Source of the DNA: Guadua angustifolia
Lineage: Eukaryota > Streptophyta > Magnoliopsida > Poales > Poaceae
DNA: 64,000 nt
Direction: 5' to 3'
Assembly: GCA_036346375.1 (NCBI GenBank)
Contig: JAYEVE010001138.1
Location: forward strand, 1-64,000
The notes beneath the pieces were generated by a model. It ran no database searches, was not told the DNA's origin, and saw only the letters and a list, made by a program, of their open reading frames with translations. The translations under genes and the position numbers were made by a program. Positions 21,701 through 32,132 of the stretch are shown here, piece by piece. The first letter of the stretch is position 1, and each line of letters begins with the position of its first letter.

Positions 21701-23650
21701 GATAGCACACACTTACAAGGTCCAAGATCTTATGAGTGCGGCGCCGATGGCGCCGAGGTTGTAGAGATGGAACAAGTCCGTAAAATCGACCGTGAAGAAG
21801 CCCCCGCCGAGTCGTTGAATAGATGTTCATACTTGAACTTAACGCCGATACTTGTTGTATGCTCACGCCTGCTTTCTAGCTTCTGGGTGTACCACTTATG
21901 CAATTGTTGGCAAGGTATACTATGAAGTTACGCGCCTTTCGTTAGTAACGGCTCTCCTAGCTTGTATTGTTTAGCCAACTCGGCAGATGGATAGTCAACT
22001 TGTTCTTGCCGCTTCTTTTTCTTCTTTTTGCCCTTGCCTTTCTTTTTTTGTTTTGTATGAACCCTTCACGGAGAGGAATGGGCAGGAAAGAGGTCAACAT
22101 TGTGTACATCAAGTGGAGTCTCGCTCACGATCGCCGACGGTAGCCAATCGATCGACGGCGATACAATAGGCGAATCGATCGTCGCGGTTGTTGCATGACG
22201 TAAGGGCGACCACGGAGATGTCATTTGCTAGGCCATTTGATGAATGTGCCAATGGCATCCCCAAGTTTTATGATCTCGCTGCTTACGGCTTCAGAGATCG
22301 ACAATTTTGAAACTATCAAACACACCCGGCCCACATTGACCTTGGTGAAACCCGGTGCTATGATGGTACTGTGCACCATGGTCCCTTTGGGGATGGATAC
22401 GCCATGCCCCAAGCAAACCGCCGAGGAACGTGCCATTGCTAATTTCACTTGAGATTGCACCGCTGGCCACCTTAATGTCACATACGTGATAAGTCCCGCT
22501 TATGTTCATCTATGTCACTTGGAGGAACGGATGCACACTGCTCTTCTAGCAAGTGGGGCTGACTTATGGACATACTGGGCTTGTGCAAGATTTCTTTCTT
22601 GATTGGTGAGCCTTTCCTCGAGGATTCTTATCCTTTCATGAAATTCTTCTCTCGCCTTCCCTCAACTCTTCTCTCAACTCTCCTCTCAACTTGTCCTCCA
22701 AATTTTTATAAGATTTGACTCGCTACCGACTCTAGTTCTCTTCTTATTTCAGATATGTGGAAGTCGTTTGGGAATCCAGTTTCCATGGAACAAAAACCCT
22801 TTGCCTCTTGTACGACTGTGGTGTTCCTTGTTTCCCAAGGCTATGGACAAGGCATCTTTCTCTCGTCTGGGAAAAAGAGCCATCACCGATTGTGTACTCA
22901 ACGCCACCGCAAGATCCGGACAAGTTATTTCACTTATGAAGTCATGGACTAATTACGTAAAATTGGTAGTTCGATGATATATTACCAGCGCTGGCGCACT
23001 TCCTCGTCCGCTGGGTTTACAAAGGAGACGGCTATGAGGACGTGGCATCCGACTTCGCTCGCTCTTAGCCGCCTCTCGCACGCTGATCTCGTGATCGATG
23101 GAAATGGCACGATACCCTCCTCGTCCCTCCCTATCCCATTGCGCTTCTTCCCCGCCAGAGCGCAGGCCGAGTCCGTGGGGGTGAGTGTTCTTGCTTGCAA
23201 GGCCTTGTTTGCTTCATCGTGACGCATTTAATTCGCTCGGGTCTTCATCCCAACAAAACGCCCCACGTGTCCTCATCAATGAACCCATACTTCGAGTATG
23301 GAACCGATCCTTCTTGACGTAGTCTACTAAAAGCGATGCTTGAAGGTCTTCCATGCCTTTCTCGCCGCTAGCAAAGGCATACCGTCGCACTAGGGGAGCG
23401 GATTGTTTCGAATGTTGAACGATGAAAGAATTTCCGTTAGCAAGGCATTGCGAGCCTCAATAGTCACCAACCTCCGTGAAGATAGCGTGATCGAACCCGC
23501 TCCTTGCTACTATCCCACACATATTCAAATGCATTCGCCGCTTTTTTGGCTTTCTAGGGCCCCATCATTTGGATCGATCTCTATAATGGTATATCATCTG
23601 CTGGCCTTTTGTTTGGTCCTCTTGCAGCGTGGTCGATTCTTCTTTTGAGG
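21700..23650 (-). pseudogene. Second CACTA-encoded ORF, decayed
   Basis: On the minus strand, 22481-22221 reads GHGVSIPKGTMVHSTIIAPG then KLGDAIGTFIKWPSK. This resembles a conserved segment found in the second ORF of many grass CACTA elements. Downstream is a lysine-rich run (around 22050-22010) followed by CQQLHKWYTQKLESR near 21905, also typical of that protein. Upstream pieces to about 23650 are in shifting frames. The protein's role is not established. Frameshifts and stops indicate a non-functional copy. Confidence 0.62.
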
Positions 23651-24800
23651 GCACATCATGTCCTTCAGACGATGGATTAGAGGACTACATCTTCTTTCAA
23701 GTTAAAATAGTTTCAAAGTAACTAAAAGTGAAGAACAAATAAAATCACATTAGAGTGAATGAGTTTGTGGATACCATGGCTTGTTATTAGCCTTTTAAAA
23801 GAACTAGCCTAAATGGCTTGTTATTAGCCTTTTAGCAAAAGAAGCGAACTAGGAGGTTGCCGAACTTAATAAAAATTTCTAAAGACCTCCCCTAAAACTA
23901 GAACATCCACACAGCAGCACAAGCGTAAGAATACATATGGATTCAACCATTTGACAGCTAATGAATAATAGAATGTAAGCTCAGATCTCACATATGAACA
24001 TGTACAAGATATTTAATAAAGCAATTAGCATAAAGCTCATATTGATTGTTTGAATGTTCTCAGATGTCAAGTTGCCTTAAAAGGCCCTCCTCGCCACAAT
24101 GGACAAGTAATAGACTAGATTGTGACAACTTTATCTCAATAATGATTTAATACTTGACAAAGTTAAGTATAAATCTACTCAATTGGTTATCTTATATGCA
24201 TATTCACTAACTAAGCATATAAAGACAGTTTGCAATAGAGCTACTCAATTGGTTATCTTATATGCATATTCACTAACTAAGCATATAAAGACAAAGTTAT
24301 CTTATATGCATATTCACTAACTCACATATGAACATGTATCGGCTCATCAGCTCACGGGCTCTAAACAACGAGAAAACAAACAGACATCACCGCCAACTAG
24401 CTATCGCCATCAAGCACTAAACAACCACAAAGATGTACAACCACAACCACATTTTAACTAGTTATGCCATCTTGGGCTCTAAACAACCGTAAAACAAACA
24501 TCACCGCCAACTCACACTAATCAAATATATATATATGAAAGTGAAATTGACTACTAAGATTTGTTGTCACAATTAGTCTATTCCATCCCCTAAATCATCA
24601 TCGAACATTAAGCCCACACGCAAGGTCCCCAAGCCGCAGACGACCGCCCTTTGCAAGACCGAGAATAATCACAAAGTGTCCTAACTCACTAACTAGCAGA
24701 GCAACACCGAAAAATAGAGCAAATGGCCAGCAAAGGCCTCCAGATCGAGAAACGGCCTCTAGCTCGATGGCTAGTCCCCGTAAATACTCACGTTGAAGCT
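23651..24800. other. CACTA interior spacer with direct duplications
   Basis: This is AT-rich with no gene. A unit of about 61-64 bases starting CTACTCAATTGGTTATCTTA is duplicated in tandem at about 24175 and 24241, with a partial third copy from 24296. A CTAAACAACC-containing unit also recurs at 24361, 24417 and 24480. Confidence 0.6.
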
Positions 24801-24805
24801 CAAGG

Positions 24806-25020
24806 GAGGACGCCGAGGGGAGGACGCCGAGACGGGAGGACGCCGAGGCGGGAGGACGCCGGAGAGGGAGGACGCCGAGGTCGGGAGGACGCCGAGGCGG
24901 GGAGGACGCCGAGGCCGGGGACGCCGGGAGGACGCCGAGGGCGGGGAGGACGCCGGGAGGGGGAGGACGCCGAGGCCGGGGACACGGGAGGGGACGACGC
25001 CGAGGGGAGGCCGCCAGGAG
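24806..25020. repeat. GC-rich minisatellite, GAGGACGCCGAGG units
   Basis: More than ten imperfect copies of a 15-18 base unit (GGGAGGACGCCGAGGC and variants) run head to tail. The array stays open in several frames on both strands, which explains the apparent Arg/Gly/Pro-rich open frames here. It lies inside the CACTA element between the two transposon genes. Confidence 0.85.
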
Positions 25021-25084
25021 GCAAAACGCCTCAAAGGTTTAGGTTTGGCGCGCCAGGAATGAGATTCTGCATGGAGATATATAG

Positions 25085-25340
25085 AGAGCACATCACGCAC
25101 GGTTCTATAATATAACGGTGATGAGATATCACGACGGTTCTATAATAGAACAATGTGATGTTTAGATATTACGACGGTTCTATAATAGAACCGCTCAGTG
25201 ATGTTTGTGACATCACGGACGGTTATATAATAGAACCGCTCGTGATGTTGGTGACATCACGGACGGTTATATAATAGAACCGCTCAGGACAAATAACATC
25301 ACTGCATCGTTATGTTAAAGAACCGCTCAGGATATATACT
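25085..25340. repeat. Internal array of CACTA subterminal-type repeats
   Basis: Units such as ATCACGGACGGTTATATAAT followed by AGAACCGCTCGTGATG recur about every 55 bases. They are the same class as the terminal arrays but sit in the middle of the element, next to the minisatellite. They may be an internal duplicate of a terminus or the relic of a second CACTA end. Confidence 0.75.
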
Positions 25341-25639
25341 GCTCACTAACATTCACTTGTCTGTTCATTCAATGACTCTTTGTCTCGTGCCACTTTGTTG
25401 TATCTTCGGGAAAGTTGTCTTTAACAGTAATATAGATCAGATCGTGGTTGAAGTGGAGATTCTAATCCTCAATTCAAACCCTAAAATCTGAGAGCAATCA
25501 CATACAATTATTTCCATATTGCCAAAGTAGACATGATTCGTTCTTGTCATCAATTATGTCCGAATGGCCATCTTTGAATCATGTATTTGGAATCATATTG
25601 ATATTAACGAATAAATACGTGTTTTATACTTGCATCTTT

Positions 25640-25755
25640 TCCATCAATCCAGATGCTTCACAAGCTACTTACAAAGATCATCACAATCATATATACATAA
25701 TTCAGATGCTTCACAAGCTACTTACAAAGATGATCACAATCATATGTACAAAGCA
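25640..25755. repeat. Tandem duplication of about 53 bp
   Basis: CAGATGCTTCACAAGCTACT begins two adjacent copies at about 25650 and 25703. Each continues through TACAAAGAT(C/G)ATCACAATC. Two copies only. Confidence 0.8.
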
Positions 25756-26036
25756 TGATGGGTCGATCATCTTTACAATAGCATTAATGTAATATTATTA
25801 CACATGAAAATTAGTAAGCATGATGACAATGCACCCTTCTCATAACTACGCCCACCACATGCTTATTCTTTTGTATGAAAATTAGCCCTTCATGATGATC
25901 GACGCGTGTGTAGCTTGCTTCCTCATGTTGTTCTTCCGGGACCGTGGATGTCATTTCCGATAGGTGGCAACTCATCAAATTGATTGTACTCTTCCTCATC
26001 TACTACATTCTCAACTCCGACAATTCTCCTTTTTCC

Positions 26037-28960
26037 CTAAAGAACTACGTGGCGCTTCTTGTTGGACGGGTCGGTTACATAGAAGACTTGAACAACTTGG
26101 TTAGCGAGTACGAATGGTTCGCCTTGGTATCCCACACGCTCGAGGTCCACATGAGTGATGCCATTCCCGCCGACCTTCACGCGGCCGGAGGTGGACCCAA
26201 CGGCACCAAATAGGGAATCTTGAATAGCACGTAGTCGAGCTCCCATATCTCCTCTATGAACCCATAGTAGGAGCTCCTCGTCAACCCAAATGGTATTATT
26301 GAATGCATCTATGCGACACCATCGCTCGGGTTTGTGCTCTTCATATCCTCGATCTCGTGTAAAATGTGTACCCATTTAAGTCATATCCTTTCCATGTGAC
26401 AACCGTAAAGTTGGTCCTTTTGCCAACCATGTCAACAGAAATCATCCGACGAGCTCCCAAAGGATAGGTCGCTCCTTCAACCATTTGTTGAACTCAAGGT
26501 TATGCTGTCTCGTGATCCAAGACTCGCCAGGCTTTGGATTCTCTTGCCTTAGCCATTGCTTGTGCTCGACGATATAGGCGACACTACTGACCATGTGTTG
26601 CAAAACCGTGAAATGGGCTCGAGCATAATCAACCGAATCAGCGTGATTGCTTTCTTCCGATGGTCCCGATACTGGAGCCTCCTCATGGCGAGATCGAGGC
26701 ACACCTATTGGTTCGACTGGGCCATGTAATCGACGCAGAACTCGACGGCCTCTTCTTTGCATAACCTTCGACAATGCTACCTCCGGACGAGATCGATTCC
26801 AGACGAAGACTTGAGAATTCCCATGTACCTCTCGAACGGGTACATACTACGAGGAACACCGCCCGCATATCTTTATCTCGTCACAAGGTGAACAATGAGA
26901 TGGACCATGATATCGAAAAATGATGGAGGGAAATACATCTCAAGATTACATAGAGTCATCACCACCTCAACTTGCAGAGCATCTAGTCCTTCGATCGATG
27001 ACCTTCGAGCGATTGTGTTAAAGAAATAACACACCTAGTGATTGTCTCACTGACCTTGACCGCAAAATACTTCTAATTGCGATAGGAGCATCTGTGTCAT
27101 CAAGACATGACAATCATGAGACTTCATGCCGACATTTCAAATCTTCCAACTAAACAAGTCTCTTCATGTTGGAGGAGTAACCGGATGGAACTTTCACACC
27201 ATGCAAGCACCGCACGCTTCAATTCTTTCGCCTTTGACAGAGTATAACAAGGTGTTCCAAGTACGCACGGCCTTTATCGCCTCTTTCGTGCTAACTCGTG
27301 TCTTATGCCCATATCGACCAAGTCAAGCCGTGCGTTGATACCATCCTTTGTTTTACCCTTAATGTTGAGTAAGAGACCAATCACGCCGTCACGCACATTC
27401 TTCTCACGCATGACATCGATGCAAAGGGCGAACTTCTAGGTGCTCCCAAAGAAGGTAGGTCCCGAATATTGATCTCTTCTTCCACATGCTCTTTTCACGG
27501 GTACTTGATTTACGCCCCTTTCCATACGCAACATCCAAATCCTTAACAATGTCATGAACATCTCTCCCGCCAAACGCCTTTGAGCTGGACCATTTTCGTT
27601 CCTTCCGTCGAAAAGTTCCTTCATCTTGCGATATGGGTGATTCCTCAAGGAACCTACTGATGACGCATGTACACGGTTTTGCGGGAGTGATTCACCATAA
27701 ACTCTCAGATCATCTAAGCAAAGGAGTGCAGCTTTGGTTCCTTTTGTACTGCCCCACAGTTAGCAAGGGCAGGGTAATCATTTATGGTGCGTAACAACAA
27801 GCAAAGGCAAAGTAAAGTTCTCTCGTTTGTACGATCCCATACGTGTTCCCCAGAACCCACAAGTGTTTTTAGATCTTCCACCAATGGAGCTAGGTACACA
27901 TCAATATCGCTCCTGTGTTGTTTCGGTCCTTGGATAAGCATGCATAACATAATGTACTTCCGCTTCATACACAACCAAGGAGGAAGGTTGTAGATACAGA
28001 GATTTACTGCCAAGTGCTATGCCTACGCTTCATGTTACCGAAAGGATTCATTCCATCCAGACTAATCCAAACCTTATATTTCTGATCCGCACCGAATTCT
28101 TGAAAGCTCCTGCCGATGTTTCTCCACCGATGGAATCAGCAGGTGCCTTAGCATTCCATCATTCTTACGCCTCAAAGTGCCAACGCAATGCTTTTGCTTC
28201 CTTTGGGTTCGCAAACAAATGCTTCAAACGGGAATTTAGCAGATACTATGCCACCTTAGCAGAGCACCTTTTTCACCTCAATGCTCTCGCCATCATCATC
28301 TGAATAACTCTTACGCTTGTATCGGGATGCGCTGCACACGGACATATATGCAAGTTTGTGTACTCTTTACAGACAGATACTGCTCGTTTGGACATGCATG
28401 TATTCTTTCTACTTCCATTCCCAAGGGACAAAGAACTCGCTGACTTTGTAGGTGCTTGTCGGCAACTCGCTTCCTCTCGAAGCATGTCCGCCAATAGACG
28501 AATAGTCATTGTGTGAAACTCTTTGTCGGACCAACCGCTGCTTGCCTTTAATTTGAGTAGTTGAAGCACGGATGATAACCTTGTGTATTTCAACTTGCAC
28601 CTCGCGAACAAAGGTTTCTCCGAGTCCTCCATTAAGCCCCGAACTGCCCATATTCCCTGCCATCAAGGTTTCTTCGCATCGCGTAGCATCCGATTCAAAT
28701 TGTCATCGTGCAACCTGTCCTCATCGGAATCACAATCGATATGATCATCCGACATATCATTGACATCGTCGATTTATATTAACATTACTTGTCGCTTCAT
28801 GTATATTATGCTCTTCGCCATGACCGGTCCAACATGTATAGCCCCTTTGAAACCCCTTCAATCAAGTGTGCTTCGATCTCATACCGAAGTTTCAAACATC
28901 TTGATTTTCGCAATCAATGCACGGACATGACATGAATTGCACCCCTTATTAAACATATCC
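26037..28960 (-). pseudogene. CACTA TNP2-type transposase, decayed
   Basis: This is the En/Spm transposase that cuts and moves CACTA elements. Reading down the minus strand: a transposase-associated region (about 28960-28800); an N-terminal piece with MEDSEKPLFARCKLKYTRLS and GWSDKEFHT (28632-28480); the Transposase_21 core with YNLPPWLCMKRKYIMLCML and GPKQHRSDIDVYLAPLVEDL (28013-27830); a HPYRKMKELF piece (27640); a DUF4218-like piece with NRSRPE, VDYARAHFTVLQHM and ESWITRQHNLEFNKWLKE (26850-26450); and a DUF4216-like piece ending VDLERVGYQGEPFVLANQVV then QVFYVTDPSNK (26230-26040). Frames shift often and stops intervene. Confidence 0.85.
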
Positions 28961-29211
28961 TCCTCTCGCGGCTCTTTTGAAAGTGGAGACGCCATTAAGG
29001 TACTCAAGACTCAGACGGTTTCAACAGACATCCACTTCGATCCATCTCTACTTCGATCCATCTACGCTACACATGTAACACTTAGTGTTAAATATTATGC
29101 ACTAGGTGTAGTGCGATGCACACATTCTTAAACTAATTATGCAATTACATACCTTAATTACATCACAAAGAAATAATTAACAAAATTCAAATTAATCTTC
29201 AATATAATAAT

Positions 29212-29640
29212 GAAATTAGAACCCATTACTAATCTTAGATCACCAAAAGGCTTGAATTGATCTATAAGCTAGATCTAAACAATCTTTAAATTCTATCCTA
29301 ACAAGCTAGCTAGCTACATCATGATCGAATATTATTTTATGCAAATAGAACCATTACTAGCTAACCTTATTCATCAAAAACCAACACATGGTTCTACAAG
29401 CTTAGATCTAAAAAATCATCAAATTCCTTCCTTATCAAGCTAGATGTTGAATGTAATGCAATTAAAACACATTACTAACCAAATATCACAAACAACATAT
29501 GGATCCACTACAATTAAGCTAGATCTAACCAAACAATCTTTAAATTAATTCTCTCCTAACCAACCTAGATATTGAATTGATGCATGCAATTAGAGAACTC
29601 ATAACTAACCTTAGATCACCAAAATCAAATGAATCTAATA
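29212..29640. repeat. Diverged tandem repeat, about 125-bp period
   Basis: Three to four units each contain AATTAGAACCCATTACTAA-like starts (about 29214, 29341, 29460, 29588), then a TAGATCTAA motif and an AATCTTTAAATT or AAATTCCTTCC segment. It lies between the right subterminal repeats and the transposase 5' end. Confidence 0.65.
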
Positions 29641-29754
29641 TCACCCTTCAAATCAATGGCTTTTAAAAAATCGCCACTTCCGCAAACCGCCACTTAGATA
29701 GAAACCAAACCCTACAAACAAAGTGGATGGAACGAGGCTCGCTTTTACGGCCTC

Positions 29755-30060
29755 GGACGCTTTTTTATCACAGACGGTTTTATATTACTACCGCTCTGTA
29801 ATGACTATCAGATATTACGCATTTGTGTTATATAACCGTCAGGATATCACGCACGGTTTTACTTTAAACCCGCTCGTAATGAGTATCAGAGCAATCACGC
29901 ACGGTTATATTTTGAAACCGCTCGTGATAAGAGTTACATCACGCACGGCCGTAATATAAAACCGCTCAGGATATTAGCACCGACGGTTTGAGTACATAAC
30001 CGCTCGTGATGTTCTGATATTACGACGGTTTTTCAAAACCGCTCGTGATCGTAAGGCGTC
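29755..30060. repeat. CACTA right subterminal repeats
   Basis: ATCACGCACGGTT-type halves and AAACCGCTCGTGAT-type halves alternate about every 55-60 bases up to the terminal CACTACTAC. This mirrors the left array. Confidence 0.85.
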
Positions 30061-30084
30061 GATATAAGCCTCGCTGTAGTAGTG

Positions 30085-30155
30085 AATATGTTTAAGTTAG
30101 TTGTTAGCAAATAGAGTTTGTTAGCTAGTCGGTTACGCCCCAATGAATAAACAAA
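30085..30155 (+). repeat. Copia-type 3' LTR, right half
   Basis: ATGTTTAAGTTAGTTGTTAG and AGAGTTTGTTAGCTAGTCGG match the 5' LTR at 5818-5865. The copy then lacks about 20 bases relative to the 5' LTR and ends in an AATGAATAAACA that matches the 5' LTR end. The host target duplication was not found. Confidence 0.7.
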
Positions 30156-31230
30156 AAAGGTCAAGCAGCTTGCATAGGCCAACAAAAATTTTCCTAATTG
30201 TTCTAACACTCGCATTGTGAGAGCTAATGCTTTTATATACTCGCACGACGCGTTTCGCAGTGTACGCGGCAACAAAGATGATGGCCTTGGACACTCTAGG
30301 GTTTTGATCGGCTCGGACGGTTATAAGAGTCCTCTATTCAAAGATTTTCCTCTTTCATCATTGTAGCAGTCGCTAAAAGTCCGGGAGATTGATAACCTAG
30401 AAGGTGTATTCCCACACTATCGCAAAATGTACAACACTATCGCTTCATCTCGATCAATTCTCAACATTTTAGAAAAATCGATTGTGATATATAGATGATT
30501 CAAAGCAAATGTGTTAATAATTGGTGGAGAATCATCACAATAAGTTCTCGTGTTAGAATCGATTGTGATGTAGCGTTAGGTTTAGAACTGATTGTGATGT
30601 ATCATACACATAACAATCGGTTATTAGGTGGGAACCGATTGTGTCGGTTCTCATATTAGAACCTGTTGGCAATCGAAAAATACGATTTACGATTAATCGA
30701 CTCAAATGCACGAGAATATCGTGTTCAAGTTGGTTTGGGGCATGCCAACTAATTTGATATCGCAATCGACAAGATAGATGAAAAAATATGCTCAAAGCCG
30801 ATCTAATGTGATAATCAGCAAAGATCTAAACAACTATGCAATGCTAATTAAATCAAAGGTAACGATAAATTTAAACAACTTGTTACGGCTGATTAGCTGA
30901 TTGATAAAGGTAGATTTTCCTGAAAAAGACGATATGCAACAAGATCGGAGAAAAATAAACTCGCTTGGCGTAATCGAGGATGACCAATAATCGGCGAAGA
31001 ACTTTATTGATTATAATTAGATTATAAGGGAGATTCTAAATTACAAACCTGCTCCTAGTTGACAGGAAAGTAAATAAAAGTAGATGCGAGATGTTTAGTT
31101 TATTGAATCGTGTCCTTTTTGCTTGCCCTTGATCCTCTTTTTATCTTCGCATCATCGATCAGATCCTTCTCCAACGCGCCACTAACCACGATCCGCATTG
31201 GTCTTTGTATAGATAAAATTTCATTTCATC
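30156..31230. other. Repeat-rich spacer with CACTA-like relic
   Basis: No gene is visible. Between about 30470 and 30670 the motif ATCGATTGTGAT/ACCGATTGTG recurs at least five times in both orientations, resembling the subterminal repeats of another CACTA family. No clean termini are left. The rest (30680-31230) looks like decayed LTR sequence but cannot be classified. Confidence 0.4.
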
Positions 31231-32132
31231 AGATCCGAATATACAAATCTGAACCTCTATGTATTTTGAACTACTCTAGAATCACGCTAATGCACATAGT
31301 CTCAATATAGATGAATATCACAATCATACACAGTGAAAATATAATAAAAGACTTCATCTATTAAATATATCCTGTTGAACAACCTTATGGTCAACCTTAC
31401 ATAATTATACCACATAGGGTTTAGACTAATAAATAAATAAAACTGCAACAAAAATAAATTATTCGCAGTAACCCCTCAATTTGCCACAGGCAACCAACAA
31501 GATTCGTACCCTAGTTGATCGTCTCCTCCTCGTAAGCTAGTGTTGATTCTTCTCCAACTGATGATTATATGTTGTTAAGGGTGAGTACATAAAGCACTCA
31601 ACAAATTATGTACAGAATACAAGTCTATTATACTACATGTATGGCTTATTCCAAAATAATGGCTGAGTTGGTTATTTTGCATTAAAGTAGTATTTATAAA
31701 AGAATACAATAAATAGATTGAAATGACAGTAAAATAAATAGAAATAATAATAAGTTTCTCAGTTATTTCTCAAATAACTGACTCACAACTTTAAATCAAT
31801 TTTCATATTTCCATAGACACACTATCTCCATTCCCAATTTCATTTTATCAAAATCTATCTCTTGACTATAATTCTCAAGCATTGCACAATATTGCAAGCA
31901 CGGCTATTTGGATAGGTTTGACACTCTACAGAGATTATACACTTTACCCACAAGATACAATCATCTCAGTACACAGGCGAGTGATTATAACAAAGCCTTT
32001 ACAATACATTGTCTAAACCAAATGTTGCCCGCTGAGGTTTCAACACTGATAGAACTGGTTATTATACTTAGGGCCCCCCAATTGCACCATATGAGTCTAC
32101 CTATGCACCCGAAACACACATCACCATGACAC

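Larger units (their letters stand above)
19544..30084 (-). mobile_element. CACTA (En/Spm) transposon, 10.5 kb
   Basis: The left end is CACTACTACGTAAAAACATC and the right end is the complement of CACTACTACAGCGAGGC. The 3-bp target duplication AAT lies at 19541-19543 and 30085-30087. Removing the element and one AAT gives a sequence that lines up base for base with the unoccupied copia LTR at about 5806-5830. Subterminal arrays of CACGGTT/AACCGTxx repeats lie at both ends. Inside are a decayed TNP2-type transposase and a second ORF, both on the minus strand. Both are frame-broken, so the copy looks non-autonomous. Confidence 0.93.

Noticed and set aside
24723..25115. A 130-codon plus-strand and a 109-codon minus-strand frame
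   Set aside because: Both are translations of the GAGGACGCCGAGG minisatellite; repeat length, not selection, keeps them open.
19565..30060. Regularly spaced repeats resembling a CRISPR array
   Set aside because: Units alternate in orientation, spacers are AT-rich and similar to one another, and the arrays abut CACTACTAC termini. They are transposon subterminal repeats in a plant genome.
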